Shown here: positions 48,963-61,323 of the stretch, piece by piece
Layout: each line of letters opens with the position of its first letter
Numbering within the stretch: position 1 is the first letter of the stretch
DNA from: Protea cynaroides
Lineage: Eukaryota; Streptophyta; Magnoliopsida; Proteales; Proteaceae
Assembly: GCA_028583415.1 (NCBI GenBank)
Contig: CM053276.1
Coordinates: forward strand, 122,757,166-122,821,165
Reading direction: 5' to 3'
Length of the DNA stretch: 64,000 bases
Made by a program: the position numbers and the translations under genes
The notes under the pieces: model-generated
Databases searched by the model: none
The model's input: the letters and a program-made list of their open reading frames with translations, nothing else
What the model was told of the DNA's origin: nothing

Positions 48963-51202
48963 ATGGCACGTTCTTTGTTTTTGCTGTTAGCCTTTGCTTT
49001 TGCTCTGCTCTCTTCTATGGCTTCTGCTGCTGTGGTTGAAAAAACATTCAATGTAATTAATTATCCACACACAGCCAAATGTTCTCAGATGTATCTCTCG
49101 CATATTATAAATTATACCTAGCTTGCTCCTAAGCATTCTTCATTGGTTTTTCAGGTTGGAAATCTCACCCTTGAGCGATTGTGCGAGAAACGGGTCATAA
49201 CCGCGGTGAACGGAGAATTGCCTGGTCCAATCATTAGGGTTAGGGAAGGGGACACTGTGATTGTTCATGTCATTAACCAGTCACCGTATAACGTCACCAT
49301 TCACTGGTAAGTTTGAAGTTATTCTCAACTATACTAGCTTTATTTAATTAACTACATATCCTGTGACATATATTTATATATATATGTTGTGTACGTTGTG
49401 ATGTGGGGGTATGCAGGCATGGGGTTTTTCAGCTTCAAAGTGCATGGGCCGATGGGCCTGAATACATAACCCAATGTCCAATAGTTCCGGGAAACAACTA
49501 CACTTACAAATTTAACGTCACAAAACAAGAGGGAACTCTATTTTGGCATGCTCACTTCTCTTGGCTCCGTGCTACTTTGTATGGTGCATTCATCATTCTC
49601 CCAAAGAATGGCTATTCCCTCCCATATGCCAAACCTTACAAGGACGTCCCAATTCTCTTAGGTATTACTTCCTGCACTTTCCTGTTCATTACTTGTTCAT
49701 CAATTCCATCTCCTTATGATTAATATTGTATTGTTCATCAATTATATATATATATATATATTGCAGGGGAATGGTTCAATGGTAATGTTATAGACATCAT
49801 CGACGAAGCAATCGCCAGTGGTGGTGCCCCCAACATTTCTGATGCTTTCACCATCAACGGCCAACCTGGTGACCTCTACTCATGTTCCAAAAATCGTAAG
49901 CAAAATTCAAAATCAAAATTTCTATTTATAAGATCATTAGAATGACATCTCTATATATATAAGTGTATTTAGAACATGATGATATCTTTTATAAATTATC
50001 TCTTATTTTTATTCTTTGGATAAAAAAGATTTTTTTATAAAATCTATGAAAATAACTCATCATTATATCATTGTCTGATCACGTGTTTGTTCACTTTATT
50101 TTAATTTGCAGAGACTTATACGCTGACAGTGAAGGCTGGGAAGATTTACCTCCTCCGTATAATCAACGCTGCACTCAATAACGAGCTCTTCTTCAAGATT
50201 GCTGGCCACAACTTAACGGTTGTCGGCATCGACGCCAGTTACACGGAGCCCTACCACACTGATGTAATCGTGATTGCCCCAGGCCAGACAGTCGACGCAC
50301 AATTAACGGCCAATCAATCATCTGGGAGATACTACATGGCGGCTCATGCATATGATAGCGGCGGCACTGGACTTGCATACGATAACACAACGACAACTGG
50401 CATCATCCAATACGAGGAAGCCAACATGTCATCGGTACCCGAAATGCCAGTCCTTCCTGCTTTCAACGACACAGCAACAGCCCACCGCTTCTACACAAAC
50501 CTAACCTCACTTAAGGGTGGGCGTCACTGGATCCACATGCCCCAACAGTGTGACACACAGATGTTTGTAACCGAAGGATTAGGTCTTCTCCCTTGTGATG
50601 ATACCAATGCCACGTGTGAAGGTCCCAATGGGAATCGATTCGCTGCTAGCTTGAACAATGCCTCATTCGAATTGCCGTCCACATTGTCTATTTTGCAAGC
50701 ATATTACTACAATGTGAGTGGGATCTATACTGCTGATTTCCCTGATCAGCCACCGGTGGAGTTTGACTACACCGACACCAACCTCAGTTTGAGTGTACCA
50801 CTTGCGTTGACGAGTAAAGTGACACGTGTCAAGCAGCTGAAGTATAATGAGACGGTGCAGATGGTGCTTCAAAACACAGCTTTTGTTACGACAGAGAACC
50901 ATCCAGTTCATTTGCATGGAATGAACTTCTTTGTGGTGGCTCAAGGGTTTGGTAACTATGATTCTAACACAGATGGGAACAACTTTAATTTGGTAAATCC
51001 ACAACAGCGTAACACCATTGCTGTGCCGGTGGGAGGCTGGGCTGTCATCCGATTTCAAGCTAATAATCCAGGTGCATGGTTTATGCATTGCCATTTGGAT
51101 GCACACTTGTCATGGGGCTTTTCTACTGCTTTTGTGGTTGAGAATGGACCCATCGCTTCATCCATACTCCCTCCACCACCGTCGGATCTTCCTCAGTGTT
51201 AG
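48963..51202 (+). CDS. Laccase (multicopper oxidase), LAC7-like
   Basis: Secreted p-diphenol:dioxygen oxidoreductase of the apoplast. Laccases couple one-electron oxidation of phenols, including monolignols, to reduction of O2 to water. Five exons join in frame with GT/AG borders: 48963-49052, 49155-49306, 49417-49661, 49767-49895 and 50112-51202, giving 568 residues. A signal peptide ends near residue 23. Copper ligand motifs are HWHG (80-83), WHAH (124-127), HPVHLHG (468-474) and HCHLDAH (531-537). The C-terminus PPPPSDLPQC is typical. The residue in the T1 axial position is Phe542, where plant laccases usually have Leu. Many N-glycosylation sequons are visible. The final exon is undivided, whereas many plant laccase genes have six exons. 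LAC7/8/9-type placement is from the N-terminal TFNVGNLTLERLC style and is tentative. No lesion was found. Confidence 0.96.
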
Positions 51203-51600
51203 AACTCAATCGTTATTACGTTTAATACCATACTTTTTTTTTTTTTTTGGATAAGTGTATTTTATTTGTATCAAAGATGTATTTATTTGTTCCAGAGTGA
51301 AAGCCATTGCTTATAATAATGTAATAAATGCTTCAGAAAAATAATGATAATGTAACGAAGCAATCAAAGGTAATGTGAAGTGTGGAAATTATTTGAATTT
51401 ATAAAATAATATTATTCGTGTGATTTCCTCTTCGATTTAAATGTCATTAATTAAATCAAGATTCAATATATTCATATGGATACATAAAGGTTTAAGAGTT
51501 TGTTGGAAATTATAATCTGACGACTTTAGGTAACTTCAGTTTGACACTCGAAAATTCAAGGATAAATGTCTTAACAATTATGATGGATCTAACACGACAA
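51203..51600 (+). other. Laccase 3' flank
   Basis: It probably contains the 3' untranslated region and poly(A) signals, for example GTAATAAATG near 51320. A T-tract lies at 51233-51248. Most of this segment is shared with the relic at 33745-34030. Confidence 0.6.
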
Positions 51601-51634
51601 ACCGATGCTCTTCCCTAATCCAAGGACGTACGAG

Positions 51635-52779
51635 TAGAGATGTAAAAGGATCAGATTTGACACCGATAGGCTACTACTCCTAACTGCCTTATCCGAATTC
51701 GCATCTACATTTCTAAAAATTAAACCTATTTCGAATTCGCATTTTAACCGGATATCTAGTTAAAGCAAAAGCATTTGTGCGGCTGCTTGTCTTCTCTTTT
51801 GTTGAAGAAATTTCACATATTTATTTCTGTTAAAGAACCTTCGCTTCAACATAATGAAACTGATCTTAGTTGTAGAAATTTCACAGTATTTCGCCTCAAT
51901 AGAATGAAACTGAGATCAAATACTTTCCTCATGCTTGGAATTTCAAAGGGTAAACACTGAAATAGGTCAAACTCATCGTCTAACAGGATCAACAATCATG
52001 TACTTTGAGAAAGAGAAGATAGGGCTGGAGTCTGATATTGATCTTTTCGTCGAGGGTTTTGATGGAGTAGCATATGCAAATACCTGCAATCAGGGTTGAG
52101 TCTTTTGATAGTGCAGCAACTGCAAATGTCTGCAATCGGCGTTTATTCTTTTGATAGAGCAGCAAACGCCTGCAATCTGCGTTGAGTTTTGAGAGTGATG
52201 ATATGGCTAAAGCCTGCAAGCGATTTTGCTGTATTGAGACTCTGAGAAAGGACTGTTTGGTGGAGACGTGAACCCTAAAAATTAGGGAAGGTGAAGACGT
52301 GAAGTTTAGAAGGTTTAACCCTAGAAATTAGGAAAGCTGAAGACGTTAAGTTTGAAAGTTTTAATCTTAAAAATTAGGGAAGGTGAAGACGTGAAGTTAG
52401 TTTGAAAGGTTTAATCTTAAAAATTAGGGAAGGTGAAGACGTGAAGTTTAAAAGGTTTAACCCTATAAATTAGAGAAGCTGAAAGAGGTCAAGTTAAAAA
52501 GGTTTTAATATTTATAATATGAAAATTGAACCCTAGAAATAGGGTAGCAAGTGAAGACGTTGAAGTTCGGGTTTTACTTCTTTTTTTAATATGAAAATTA
52601 TTTAAATAATTAAAATATAATCCTCTCCTTTGGAGTGCTATTCAATTCCACATCCGCATCCGCCTCCGATCCCACTTATCCGAATTCGCAATCGAATCTG
52701 ATTGTTTAAATTTGGATTCTCCTAAACGGATATGGAATCGAATCAAATTCAGATTTTCAGCTATCCAATTACATCCTTA
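51635..52779. mobile_element. hAT-like non-autonomous DNA transposon
   Basis: Inverted termini are TAGAGATGTAAAAGGAT and, on the - strand, TAAGGATGTAATTGGAT. The flanking 8-mers CGTACGAG (51627-51634) and CGTACAAG (52780-52787) match at seven of eight positions, as expected of hAT target duplications. Subterminal ATCCGAATTCGCA motifs occur at both ends (about 51690 and 52678). No transposase was seen. Confidence 0.75.
52010..52560. repeat. Two tandem arrays inside the hAT-like element
   Basis: At about 52045-52200 a unit of about 55 bp with TTTTGATAGNGCAGCAA and CTGCAATC repeats about three times. At about 52270-52560 a unit of about 50-55 bp with GGTGAAGACGTGAAGTTTNA and TTAGGGAAG repeats about six times. 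Confidence 0.75.
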
Positions 52780-52926
52780 CGTACAAGTAAATCCCTTCCA
52801 ATGATCAGTTTGAGATACATTTTTCGTATTTCCATCATGACCCTCCGCCTACCTCTTTTCTCATCCAGCGGTCAGTTTCAGTATTTTTCCGGTTGAACCT
52901 AATTGTTTTTATGCATAGTCGAACCT

Positions 52927-53610
52927 AAGGATGTCAACGGGCCAGTCCGGGCCGGTTTCGGTCTCGGCTGAACTGGTGTCGGGTTTTATAAGCCCAGCCC
53001 AAAACATGTCCATTAAGAGTTCGGGCTAGATTGGGCTGCGCTGGACACAATAACTAACGGGCTCGTCCGGTGTCAGTTTGTTATCGGGCTGGGCTTATTG
53101 AGGTGATTTCGGGCTGGTTCGGTCCAGACCAGTCTTATCAAGCTAATCGGACCTATTTTATATGTAAGATATATAACCAATTTTATTATTTCTATCTATA
53201 AAATTAGTATCATTCATTTTATATGTATGTAATTCAGTAAATTATAATAATTAACATACTCTTTTCAACTATAGATTCATATAATCTTTCAAATCAAGAA
53301 GTGAACTATAATAGTGTAATATAATGCATCAAAATTTAAAACCATTAAAATTAAGAAACTGGGCCCGGATGGATCTTACTGGTGTTCGGGTTAGGTATTA
53401 TTGGTTCGGGTTAATTTGGACTTCTTAAAGGGTCGGTTCGGTCTGGTCTCGGTCTGGGCTGAAACGATGTCGAGCTTTACAAGCCAAGACCGAAACCCTT
53501 TACAGACCAAGACCGAAACTTGTTCATTAAGGTTCGATCTGAACTAGATTCAGGTTACATCGGGCCGGCTCGGTCCATGCTATCGGGCCGGTCCCATTTT
53601 TGACACCCTT
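52927..53610 (+). mobile_element. GGCC-rich non-autonomous DNA transposon, copy 2
   Basis: It is homologous throughout to copy 1. Termini are AAGGATGTCAACGGGCC and TTTTTGACACCCTT. Flanking 10-mers AGTCGAACCT and AGTCGAACTT differ at one position. It is slightly longer than copy 1, with an extra partial duplication of the right module near 53460-53530. Confidence 0.82.
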
Positions 53611-53620
53611 AGTCGAACTT

Positions 53621-54332
53621 AATTTTTGTAACCCCCGATGAGGAGGAAGTAATTATGGTTTGTTTATTTATGATCATTAAACGTGTTATTGTCTATTTTT
53701 GTGGTCAACTTGAATACACAGCTTAAAACAGAAGATAAAAAAGTAGTTTCCCCGTTTTTTTATCCTCGAGTCCTTCTCATTCGGCAAGAGATAAAAATAG
53801 AATCTGCTGGTTGTGAGGTTTCCTGTTTTAGGTTCTGGTATGGTTTTCCCTCTCTTCCGATTTATCTATACACTATGAATGGCATGCATTATCCACTTGT
53901 TTTCTAGGGTTTTTGCAATTTCAAAACAGGTGACGATTGAAATCTCTGTTTCTGCAATTTTGCTCTCCTCGTTCAATGCCTTGCTAATTTCGTTTTTGAG
54001 AATCTTGTTAATGCTAGTCTAATAGACATGATCAAGAAAGAATAGTATAAAATTAAGCTCTATTTTATATAATTTATATTTATATTTATATTTATAATAA
54101 ATTATTTATGAGAATAAATTAAAAGTCATAAATAAAAATCGTTTAACATCACTTCGACGTTAGCGCCATACATGATTTGTTTCCATATTAACATTGTATG
54201 TTATTACCGTACGTTTTTACTTTTTGCCAAGTTTTTAAAAATAGTATTGAAAGTTAGGCCCATTTAATACAGCACATATTTTTACTTTTTTTTTTTTTTT
54301 TTTTTTTTTAAGTAGCTGTATTTACATAACTT
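53621..54332. other. Non-coding interval between two GGCC-rich elements
   Basis: No gene recognised. It is AT-rich at 54050-54130 and has a T-tract at 54287-54309. Confidence 0.5.
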
Positions 54333-54965
54333 AAGGGTGTCAAAAATGAGCCCGACCCGGTGGCACGGACAGAGCTGGCCCGAAATAATCCGAACCCAGT
54401 TCGGACCGAACCTTAATGGACAGGTTTCGATCTCGGATCTCGGCTTGTAAAGTCCGACACCGTTTCAGTCCAGACCGAAACCAGACCGGACCAGCCCGAA
54501 TTAGCCCGAACACCGTTAAGGTTCATCCGGGCCCAATTTCTTAATTTTTATGGTTTTAAATTTTGATGGATTATATTACACTGTCATAGTTCACTTCTTG
54601 ATCCGAAAGATTATATGAATCTATAGTTGAAAAAAATATGTTAATTGTTACAATTTATTAAATTACATACATAGAGAATGAATGATGCTAATTTTATAGA
54701 TAGAAATAATAAAATAGGCAATATATCTTACATATAAAATTGACCCGATAAGCTTGATAAGCCTGGTCCGGACCGAATCAGCCCGAAATCACCTCAATAA
54801 GCCCAACCCGATAACAAACCGACACCGGACCAGCCCGATAGTTATTGTGTCCAGCGCAGCCCAACCCAGCCCGAACTCTTAATGGACATGTTTTGGGTTG
54901 GGCTTATAAAACCCACCGATTCAGCCTGGACCGAAACCGGCCCAGACCGGCCCGTTGACACCCTT
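54333..54965 (-). mobile_element. GGCC-rich non-autonomous DNA transposon, copy 3
   Basis: It is the reverse complement of the copy 1 arrangement: AAGGGTGTCAAAAATGAG at the left and GACACCCTT at the right. Flanking 10-mers TACATAACTT and AACTGTACGA do not match, so the target duplication has been lost or the ends were rearranged. It lies about 720 bp from copy 2 in opposite orientation. Confidence 0.75.
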
Positions 54966-56340
54966 AACTGTACGAGTGTAATAGCTATGGAAAAACGGAT
55001 ATAAATATATAATGGGTTTTTCTTTGTGACACCGATCCAGTGTCTTCAGATCCGCGTAAAATCCAAACTCTTCTCGGTCCAAATATTAATAATACTTCCT
55101 ATATTCAACACTACCATGATGGCCCAATGATGTTGCACAAAAATGAATTAATGTCATCAATAAGTCATTAACATTGACACATAAGAAAAAGACCCATCTT
55201 TATGTTACCTACCTAGTGATAAATGTGTTGTCACCAGTCCTTTGATGCACAATTATTGGTGATCACAGAAAGTTAAAAACCATAATATGCAAGGATAGTT
55301 TTGGTATTCAAGAAAAAAACTGTCAGATCTGATAAAATCCAATGGTTCACATCTCTCGGTAACAAGTATTAGCTATCAGCTACCTTAGGTGACAACTAGT
55401 TTTTCCAATTACCCTTGTGAGAGGCACAAAGGCCTAACTTATAGAGGGTGCAACTTTTGGACTGGAACTGTTTATTGAAATCGGACCGGACCATTTACAC
55501 CGGAACCAGAAGACCGTTTAATAAATGTTTCAATTTTGGTTTGGATTTCTAGACCGTTTACTTAATTGGTTATGTTTGATTTGAAACCGTTTAACCCATG
55601 GTTTCAAATCGATTATGCACCGGTTAAAGTGGACCGTTTAAACATTTAATAGTTATTTCTAACCCTAAAATTAGAAATGTAAATGAATCCAATTCGAGTC
55701 GGATACATCACTATCCGAATTCAAATAAGAAAATCTTAGTTTGCATCCGAATTCATATTCGACAGCATTGTCGGATTTCCGAATACTATCTGATTCAAAT
55801 TCAATTATAACTACACTATTGAGAAAACCCTCGGGTACTTCACCGAGCCCAAAAGCTTTGAACGAATTTTTCATGGTAGAAATCAAAGTACAAAATATTA
55901 CAGTTCAGATAGTAATTCCACTCAACGATTTCAGATTTTGACCATAGATCTCAAGTGAAAACTTGGCTTCATATCTCTGATTGCCGCCCACCTATTCAAT
56001 CCTTACAGTGAAGCAATTCTACTATGCTCTATAAGTGATTGCAGGGATCTCACAGCAATAGTTACCTAAATGGGGAGTGGGCCTTGTGGAATGGTTCCAG
56101 TAGCTTATGCATAGGTTCTTCCCCATCATCCTCATCAAAATCGATGGTTTTAGTTATTGATGGTGCATAAGCTACTAGAGGCGTCGAGGCTTCGAGGCTT
56201 CGATGAGGCTTCCTTCTCCATTGCTTCTTCTTCTCCATCTTCTTCTTCGTCTTCTTTGGAGATCTGCACAACGACCGATGTTTTCTTGTGCTTCTTCTTC
56301 CGATTGTTACTGCTATTATAAGACTCGCACTCCACGAACC
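54966..56340. other. Non-coding interval with a possible second hAT-like end and a coding-like scrap
   Basis: At about 55670, TTAGAAATGTAAATGAATCC followed by ATCCGAATTC motifs resembles the left end of the hAT-like element at 51635. On the - strand at 56335-56150 an open stretch reads MECESYNSSNNRKKKHKKTS followed by an acidic DEEEDGEEE run. It could be a captured exon, but no family was recognised. Confidence 0.35.
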
Positions 56341-56802
56341 TGATCTAAACCTATATTTCGTGTTGTGATAGGTCTCCCAATCATAATCGGACTAGATGGG
56401 GCGAGCGGATGACAAACCACAAAATACAGGTACTAAAATAGTACGAAAATAGTCGAAAACGAACTTGTCATAAGACATATCGGTCTATGGTACAGGTCTA
56501 CCATATCGATCGATCGGTATATCAGCGTGGGCAGACTAGTTAGATTTGGAAACGGATCTCTGCGAGTCCCGCTTGTCAAATCTCAATCCTAGAGACTTTC
56601 TTAACGTAGAAAACTTTCCTAAACCTAATCTAGTCTATTTAATGACTCTTAAACCTCCTTAGACCCTCTTTGTTGATTCTCATAAACCGTAGAGAAGAGA
56701 AGGAGATCTGAAGAAGAAAAAAGGAGTCGAGGAAGGTTGCAGAGGAGATTCCGTTGGAAGAAGAAAACCATAGTTTGCGAGCCAACGGTAAGTGTCTGTA
56801 CC
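56340..56802 (+). mobile_element. LTR fragment, same family as 63122-64000
   Basis: It shares TCTCTGCGNGTCCC, TAGAGAAGAGAA, a purine-rich leader and CAACGGTAAGTG (GT at 56788) with the LTR starting at 63122. It is cut off at 56803 where long LTR copy C begins. Confidence 0.7.
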
Positions 56803-59800
56803 TGTAAACACCTCATTTTTGTCATCCCTAACTAAACAAAGTCCTACTGGTGTGTGGACAACAAAGGAAGAGAGATGAGTAAAAATTTAGATTTTGACTA
56901 CGATCTCGAGGAAGTTTTCGGTGGGTCCCACAACAAGGTCACAGGCTGTAATCTATATGGATGCATAGGTTATGGAATTATCTTCGAAATGAGACCAGAA
57001 TTATTCAATTCTGATATCAAATGAAGGAGATATGGTCATTTTAGTCGAATGATACGTACAAGAGATCCCAGGGGCTTTCATGCAAATTATTGTAAGTTGG
57101 ATTGTTTGAATTTCAAATCATCATATCTTGATCATCCAATATCTGAATCATATGATTTAAGTACCAATATTTCTTATTTTCAGTCATTTTCAAAGTGGAT
57201 GTGAAGAATCCCGGGTAGAGGCCATCGGTGGGTCCCATGCAAACTTGCATGCAGAATTATTGATAGAACTTCATTTCTTCATATCTTGGCCGTTCTACGT
57301 CCGATTCTGATGATTCAAGGGCCATTATTCCTCATTTTTAGTGCTCGACAAAGTGGACGTGAAGGATTTTAGACAAAGATCTCCGAAGGGTCCCATGCAA
57401 AATTACATATTAAAATGACTATTTAATCTTTGAAAATTCATATTTTGGTCACCCCACATCCAAATCAATTGATTCTAGTTTCATTATTTCTCATTTTTAG
57501 TGCTCTACTAGGTGGACATGAAGGATTTTAGGCAGAGGTCTCCGAAGCATCCTATGCAGAGTCGTTAGCCGAATTATCGTAAATTGGCATGTTTAAACTT
57601 CAAAATTCATAAGTTGTCCATTTTATTTTCAAATGAGGTGATTCAAGCTCCAGTATTTTTTATTTTTAGTCTTTCACAAAGTGAACGTGAAAAATTTAGG
57701 GTAGAGGCTGTCGAAAAAATCCATGGGGAATGGCGGCAGAAATGGCCTATGAAATGATAGAGAGAGAAAAACCAATTTTGGCCTAACCCAGTCAATCCCA
57801 GTTCGACCCAAGTCAGCCTAGCCCAATCAATCCAAGTTAATCTAGCCCAGACTAGTCCGGATCATATCAGTTCAACCCATATCATGGATATTATATTGTA
57901 ATATATATGCTATTACATGTTAGCCGTAAGGTGTCAAAACACCCAAGGGGGTTGTGGTCGGTCATTGATAATATATAATACTATACTATATATTATTATA
58001 TCTATAGTATTATATATTGCATACTAGCTGAAAAAAGGGTTGGGCTGATACGTGGATGTCATTTGGGGCATGAGAAGTATTATATGGATACATATATGCA
58101 TGAGGTGGAAAAGATGACAACATTGGGTTGCTAGGTGTCTAAAAAACCAAAGAGTTGGGTCGGTTTGGATTACATATGGAAAGAAAACTTTATGCTGGCC
58201 ATGGGTTTAAGTTGGAAGGAAATGAAAATAAGAAAGAATGCTAGGTGTCTCCAAGAGAATAAAAATAGAAAGAAAAAAAAAAGAAGAAAAGAGAGGAAAG
58301 AGGGGGCGAGATCTGAAGGAGAGAAGAAGAATTGGGATTTAGAGAGATTGAGAGATTGAGGGAGACCGAGAAAAGGAAAGAAAAAGAGAAATTAGAGAGA
58401 GGCGAGATCTTAAGGAAAGAAAGGAAAGAAAAAGAGAGAAATCAGAGAGAGGCGAGATCTGAAAGAGGAGGGAGAGATTGAGTGGAGAAAGAAAGGGAAG
58501 ATTGAAAGGAGAGAAACAGGGAGAAGGAGGGGATTCAGGGATTGAGAAAGAGAGAGAGAGAGATCGGGGGGAAGAAAGGTAGCAGTGACGAAGAGAAGAG
58601 AAGAGGAGCAGCAAAGATAATGAAGGAGAAGAGAAGAAGAAAGAGTAGCAGAGGCAGGTAAGCTCTGCTTCCGTTTTTTTTTTTTTTTTTTTTTTTTGTA
58701 TTTTTTTCTCTAATCTGTGTGCACCTACCTATGCTGATACCTGACGACCCCCTACAAATACCCTCTACCAGCTATAACTGATCACAACAACTCACCGCAG
58801 CCACCGATCCCTACAACTTCATTCCTTGCAGACCTTCATCGCCCCCGCTACCTGCTACCCCAAGCCTCCATCGACTAACCTGTCCGCAACCCTTGCTGCA
58901 CCTGCTACCAACCATAACCAAAAATCCATCAAACCTGTAACTCACACCTGTAAAGCCCGAACATCCATCTGCAACTTACACATGTAGCACCACCGACCAA
59001 GCTGCCGCATCCATCCCCTATAATCTGAAACCACCTCCACTCAATACCCACACCTACATGGCATATCTTCCAATTTTCCTCCTGCCACATGCGACACCTA
59101 ATTAGCACCATACACCTATTCAGTTATCATCCCAGCCACCTCATTGGTATCATTACAAATTTTGTAATACCACCAAAATTCTACCCACCACCTCCCACCG
59201 AGAATCCCATCAATAATCTCCCAAAAACCCATGGCACATCTGTCATCCCACAACCATACATCTGCCAATCTACCATGCACTATTACACCTCCATTGAGCC
59301 ACCAAAACCTGCTGCCCTCATCTGCATTACACACCTACACATGCCCTCATCTCCCTCATACGTTTCCACTGTCCCTATCCCCAGTTATTCCTTGTAGCAA
59401 CCAACCCGCTAACAACAAGCCAAGTCCTCATTAACCAAATCCAACTCTTGATTTGTCCTTGCATCATTTATCCAATTACAGTCCTTTGATCTCCCCATCA
59501 ATCCTCTGATCCCACATGCTTCAATTTAATGAGAAATCTTATCCGAATGTATTTGAGTTTCTTATGTTAAAAACTGATCAGAATGCTTGGGTTTCATGAG
59601 ATAAAATTGATCCATGTGTTTGAATTTGACGTGATAAAATTGATCCGAATATGTGAGTAATTTCATATGAAAAAAAAATTAATCGGAACGCTTGAATTTC
59701 ATGTGTTAAATTGATCCCACCACATGCTTGGAATTTCCATGAAATTGATTCCATTGGCTTGAAATTTAAGGTAATTTGAATATGGACCATGGGATGTCAA

Positions 59801-60300
59801 ATTTTATTTTTGAACCGTTAGATTATGATTTTGAGTGATCCAAACCATTGGATTTTCATCAAAAATTGATTTTTAATGAATCTGAATGGTTAGATTGTGT
59901 TTTTGATTGATTTTAACCGTTGGATATTGATCATATGTGTTTTGAGTGATTTTAGCCGTTGGATCTTGATCATATGTGTTTTGAGTGATTTGAACCGTTG
60001 GATTACCTTTCTAAGTGATTTAATTGAATTTGAACGGTTGGATTGACCTCGTGAATGTTTTAAGTGAATCTGAACCATCGATCAAATATGATCTTGATCA
60101 CATTGATGATGATCGATTACATCAAGTTTGAGTAGTTGATCAAATATGATCTTGATCACATTATTGATGATCGATGCTTGATTAATGCTCTCACATGCTT
60201 ACTGCTATATTTGGAATGCTCTCAAATGTTGTATTGGATTTCTCACATGCCATATTCGATGCTGCTATATTGTTTACATGCTATGCTGATGTCAATACAC
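56803..60300 (+). mobile_element. Long LTR of a retrotransposon, copy C
   Basis: It starts TGTAAACACCTCATTTTTG. Four ~155-bp modules (57075-57725) are followed by CAGTCAATCC-type short repeats, a TATA-rich stretch (57890-58020), purine-rich sequence (58140-58650), CAGGTAAGC (GT at 58658), a CA-rich segment (58720-59420) that matches the GT-rich part of copy A in reverse, and CCAACGG-type motifs (59800-60187). The 3' border near 60300 is uncertain. Confidence 0.72.
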
Positions 60301-61053
60301 TGATGTATTCTTGAAGGCTGGAAGAGCTTGATTGCATATGGCAAGGGATTTATTGACTACCAGAAGAAGAAGAACATCGTCAATTATCAGAAAAATTGGT
60401 TGTGAGATTTTCTTATCTCTCTTACTATTTATTGAATCAATTCATTGTATGTTAAAGTAGGTTGATGATGTTGAATGCCTATGGTGTATGGGAATCTAAT
60501 GTATGTTAGCATTAGGCAAAGAAAAAGAGAAGAAAATATTAAATGCCTTGCTAGGTTGGGATTTAATTGTAGGGCATCATTATAAGCCCCAAAAAAAAAT
60601 TATATCTATTGTGGTGTGTTCAGTGGGTGTTGGATACTGGCTTTATGCCTGAATTCTGGCGTTGTTACGCCCTCTCAGTTTTATGCTGGGAAAATTTAGG
60701 GTGAGCATCATTGTCCTGTAAAGGGCTAAAAGTTGAGTATTGAGTAAATACGAAGCCCATTGGGCATTATTCCGTGGATTAGTCATCACTCACTGTGGTG
60801 GTGAACCACGTTATCTTTGTGTGTTGTGGTTTGCTTGATTATGTGCTTTGTGAAGTGCGTGGAATGAATTGCAGGATGGGTGTGCAAATCTGATAGACCT
60901 GGCCACTGAGTGGTTGTGAGGTAGATTTGCATACGATTGTGTTTGGGACAGGTTATTTTATAAACATCACTGGGCAGCAAAGAAAAACCAAGGAAAAAAT
61001 TATTCACACTGATTCACCCCCCCCCCCCTCTCAGTGTCATTCAAGGTTTATCA
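60301..61053 (+). mobile_element. 3' part of an LTR of the 11669-16483 family
   Basis: It shares GGTGAACCACG, GATGGGTGTGCAAATCTG, GAGGTAGATTTGCATACG and CACTGATTCACCCCCC with CTCTCAGTGTCA. The 5' part of the LTR is missing. The internal coding region next door belongs to a different, Tork-like style, so this may be an older piece into which the Copia inserted. Confidence 0.6.
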
Positions 61054-61323
61054 CCCCTCTTATTTTAGGGTTTAAAATCATTGAGTTTTTGTGGAAACTC
61101 TCTCTGTAATCAGTTTTCCTCTCTGAGATAGTAAAATTTTTTATCTGCTGTAGCCGTGGACGTAGCCCTTAAACATTGTGTGGGTGAACCCTTACACATT
61201 GTGTGGGTGAACCACGTTAAATCTCTGTGTTCTCTGTGTGTGATTTCTCTTTTGTATTTCTTGATTCCGTAACAAACTAGTATCAGAGCCTGTTTGTTCC
61301 ACATCTATTCGTCAAGAGTAGAG
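61054..61323 (+). mobile_element. 3' end of a Copia LTR and primer-binding site
   Basis: GCCGTGGACGTAG, GTGGGTGAACCACGTTAAAT and CTCTGTGTGTGATTT are typical of Tork/TNT1-type LTR ends. The LTR ends CCGTAACA at 61274, followed by CTAGTATCAGAGCC, a Met-tRNA primer-binding site. A short duplication (CATTGTGTGGGTGAACC twice) lies at 61165-61215. Confidence 0.7.

Noticed and set aside
50663..51106. 147-residue open frame antisense to the laccase
   Set aside because: It is a shadow of the laccase coding strand. It has no recognisable domain and no reason to be expressed.
52020..52219. 76-residue open frame on the - strand
   Set aside because: It is a translation of a ~55-bp tandem repeat inside the hAT-like element.
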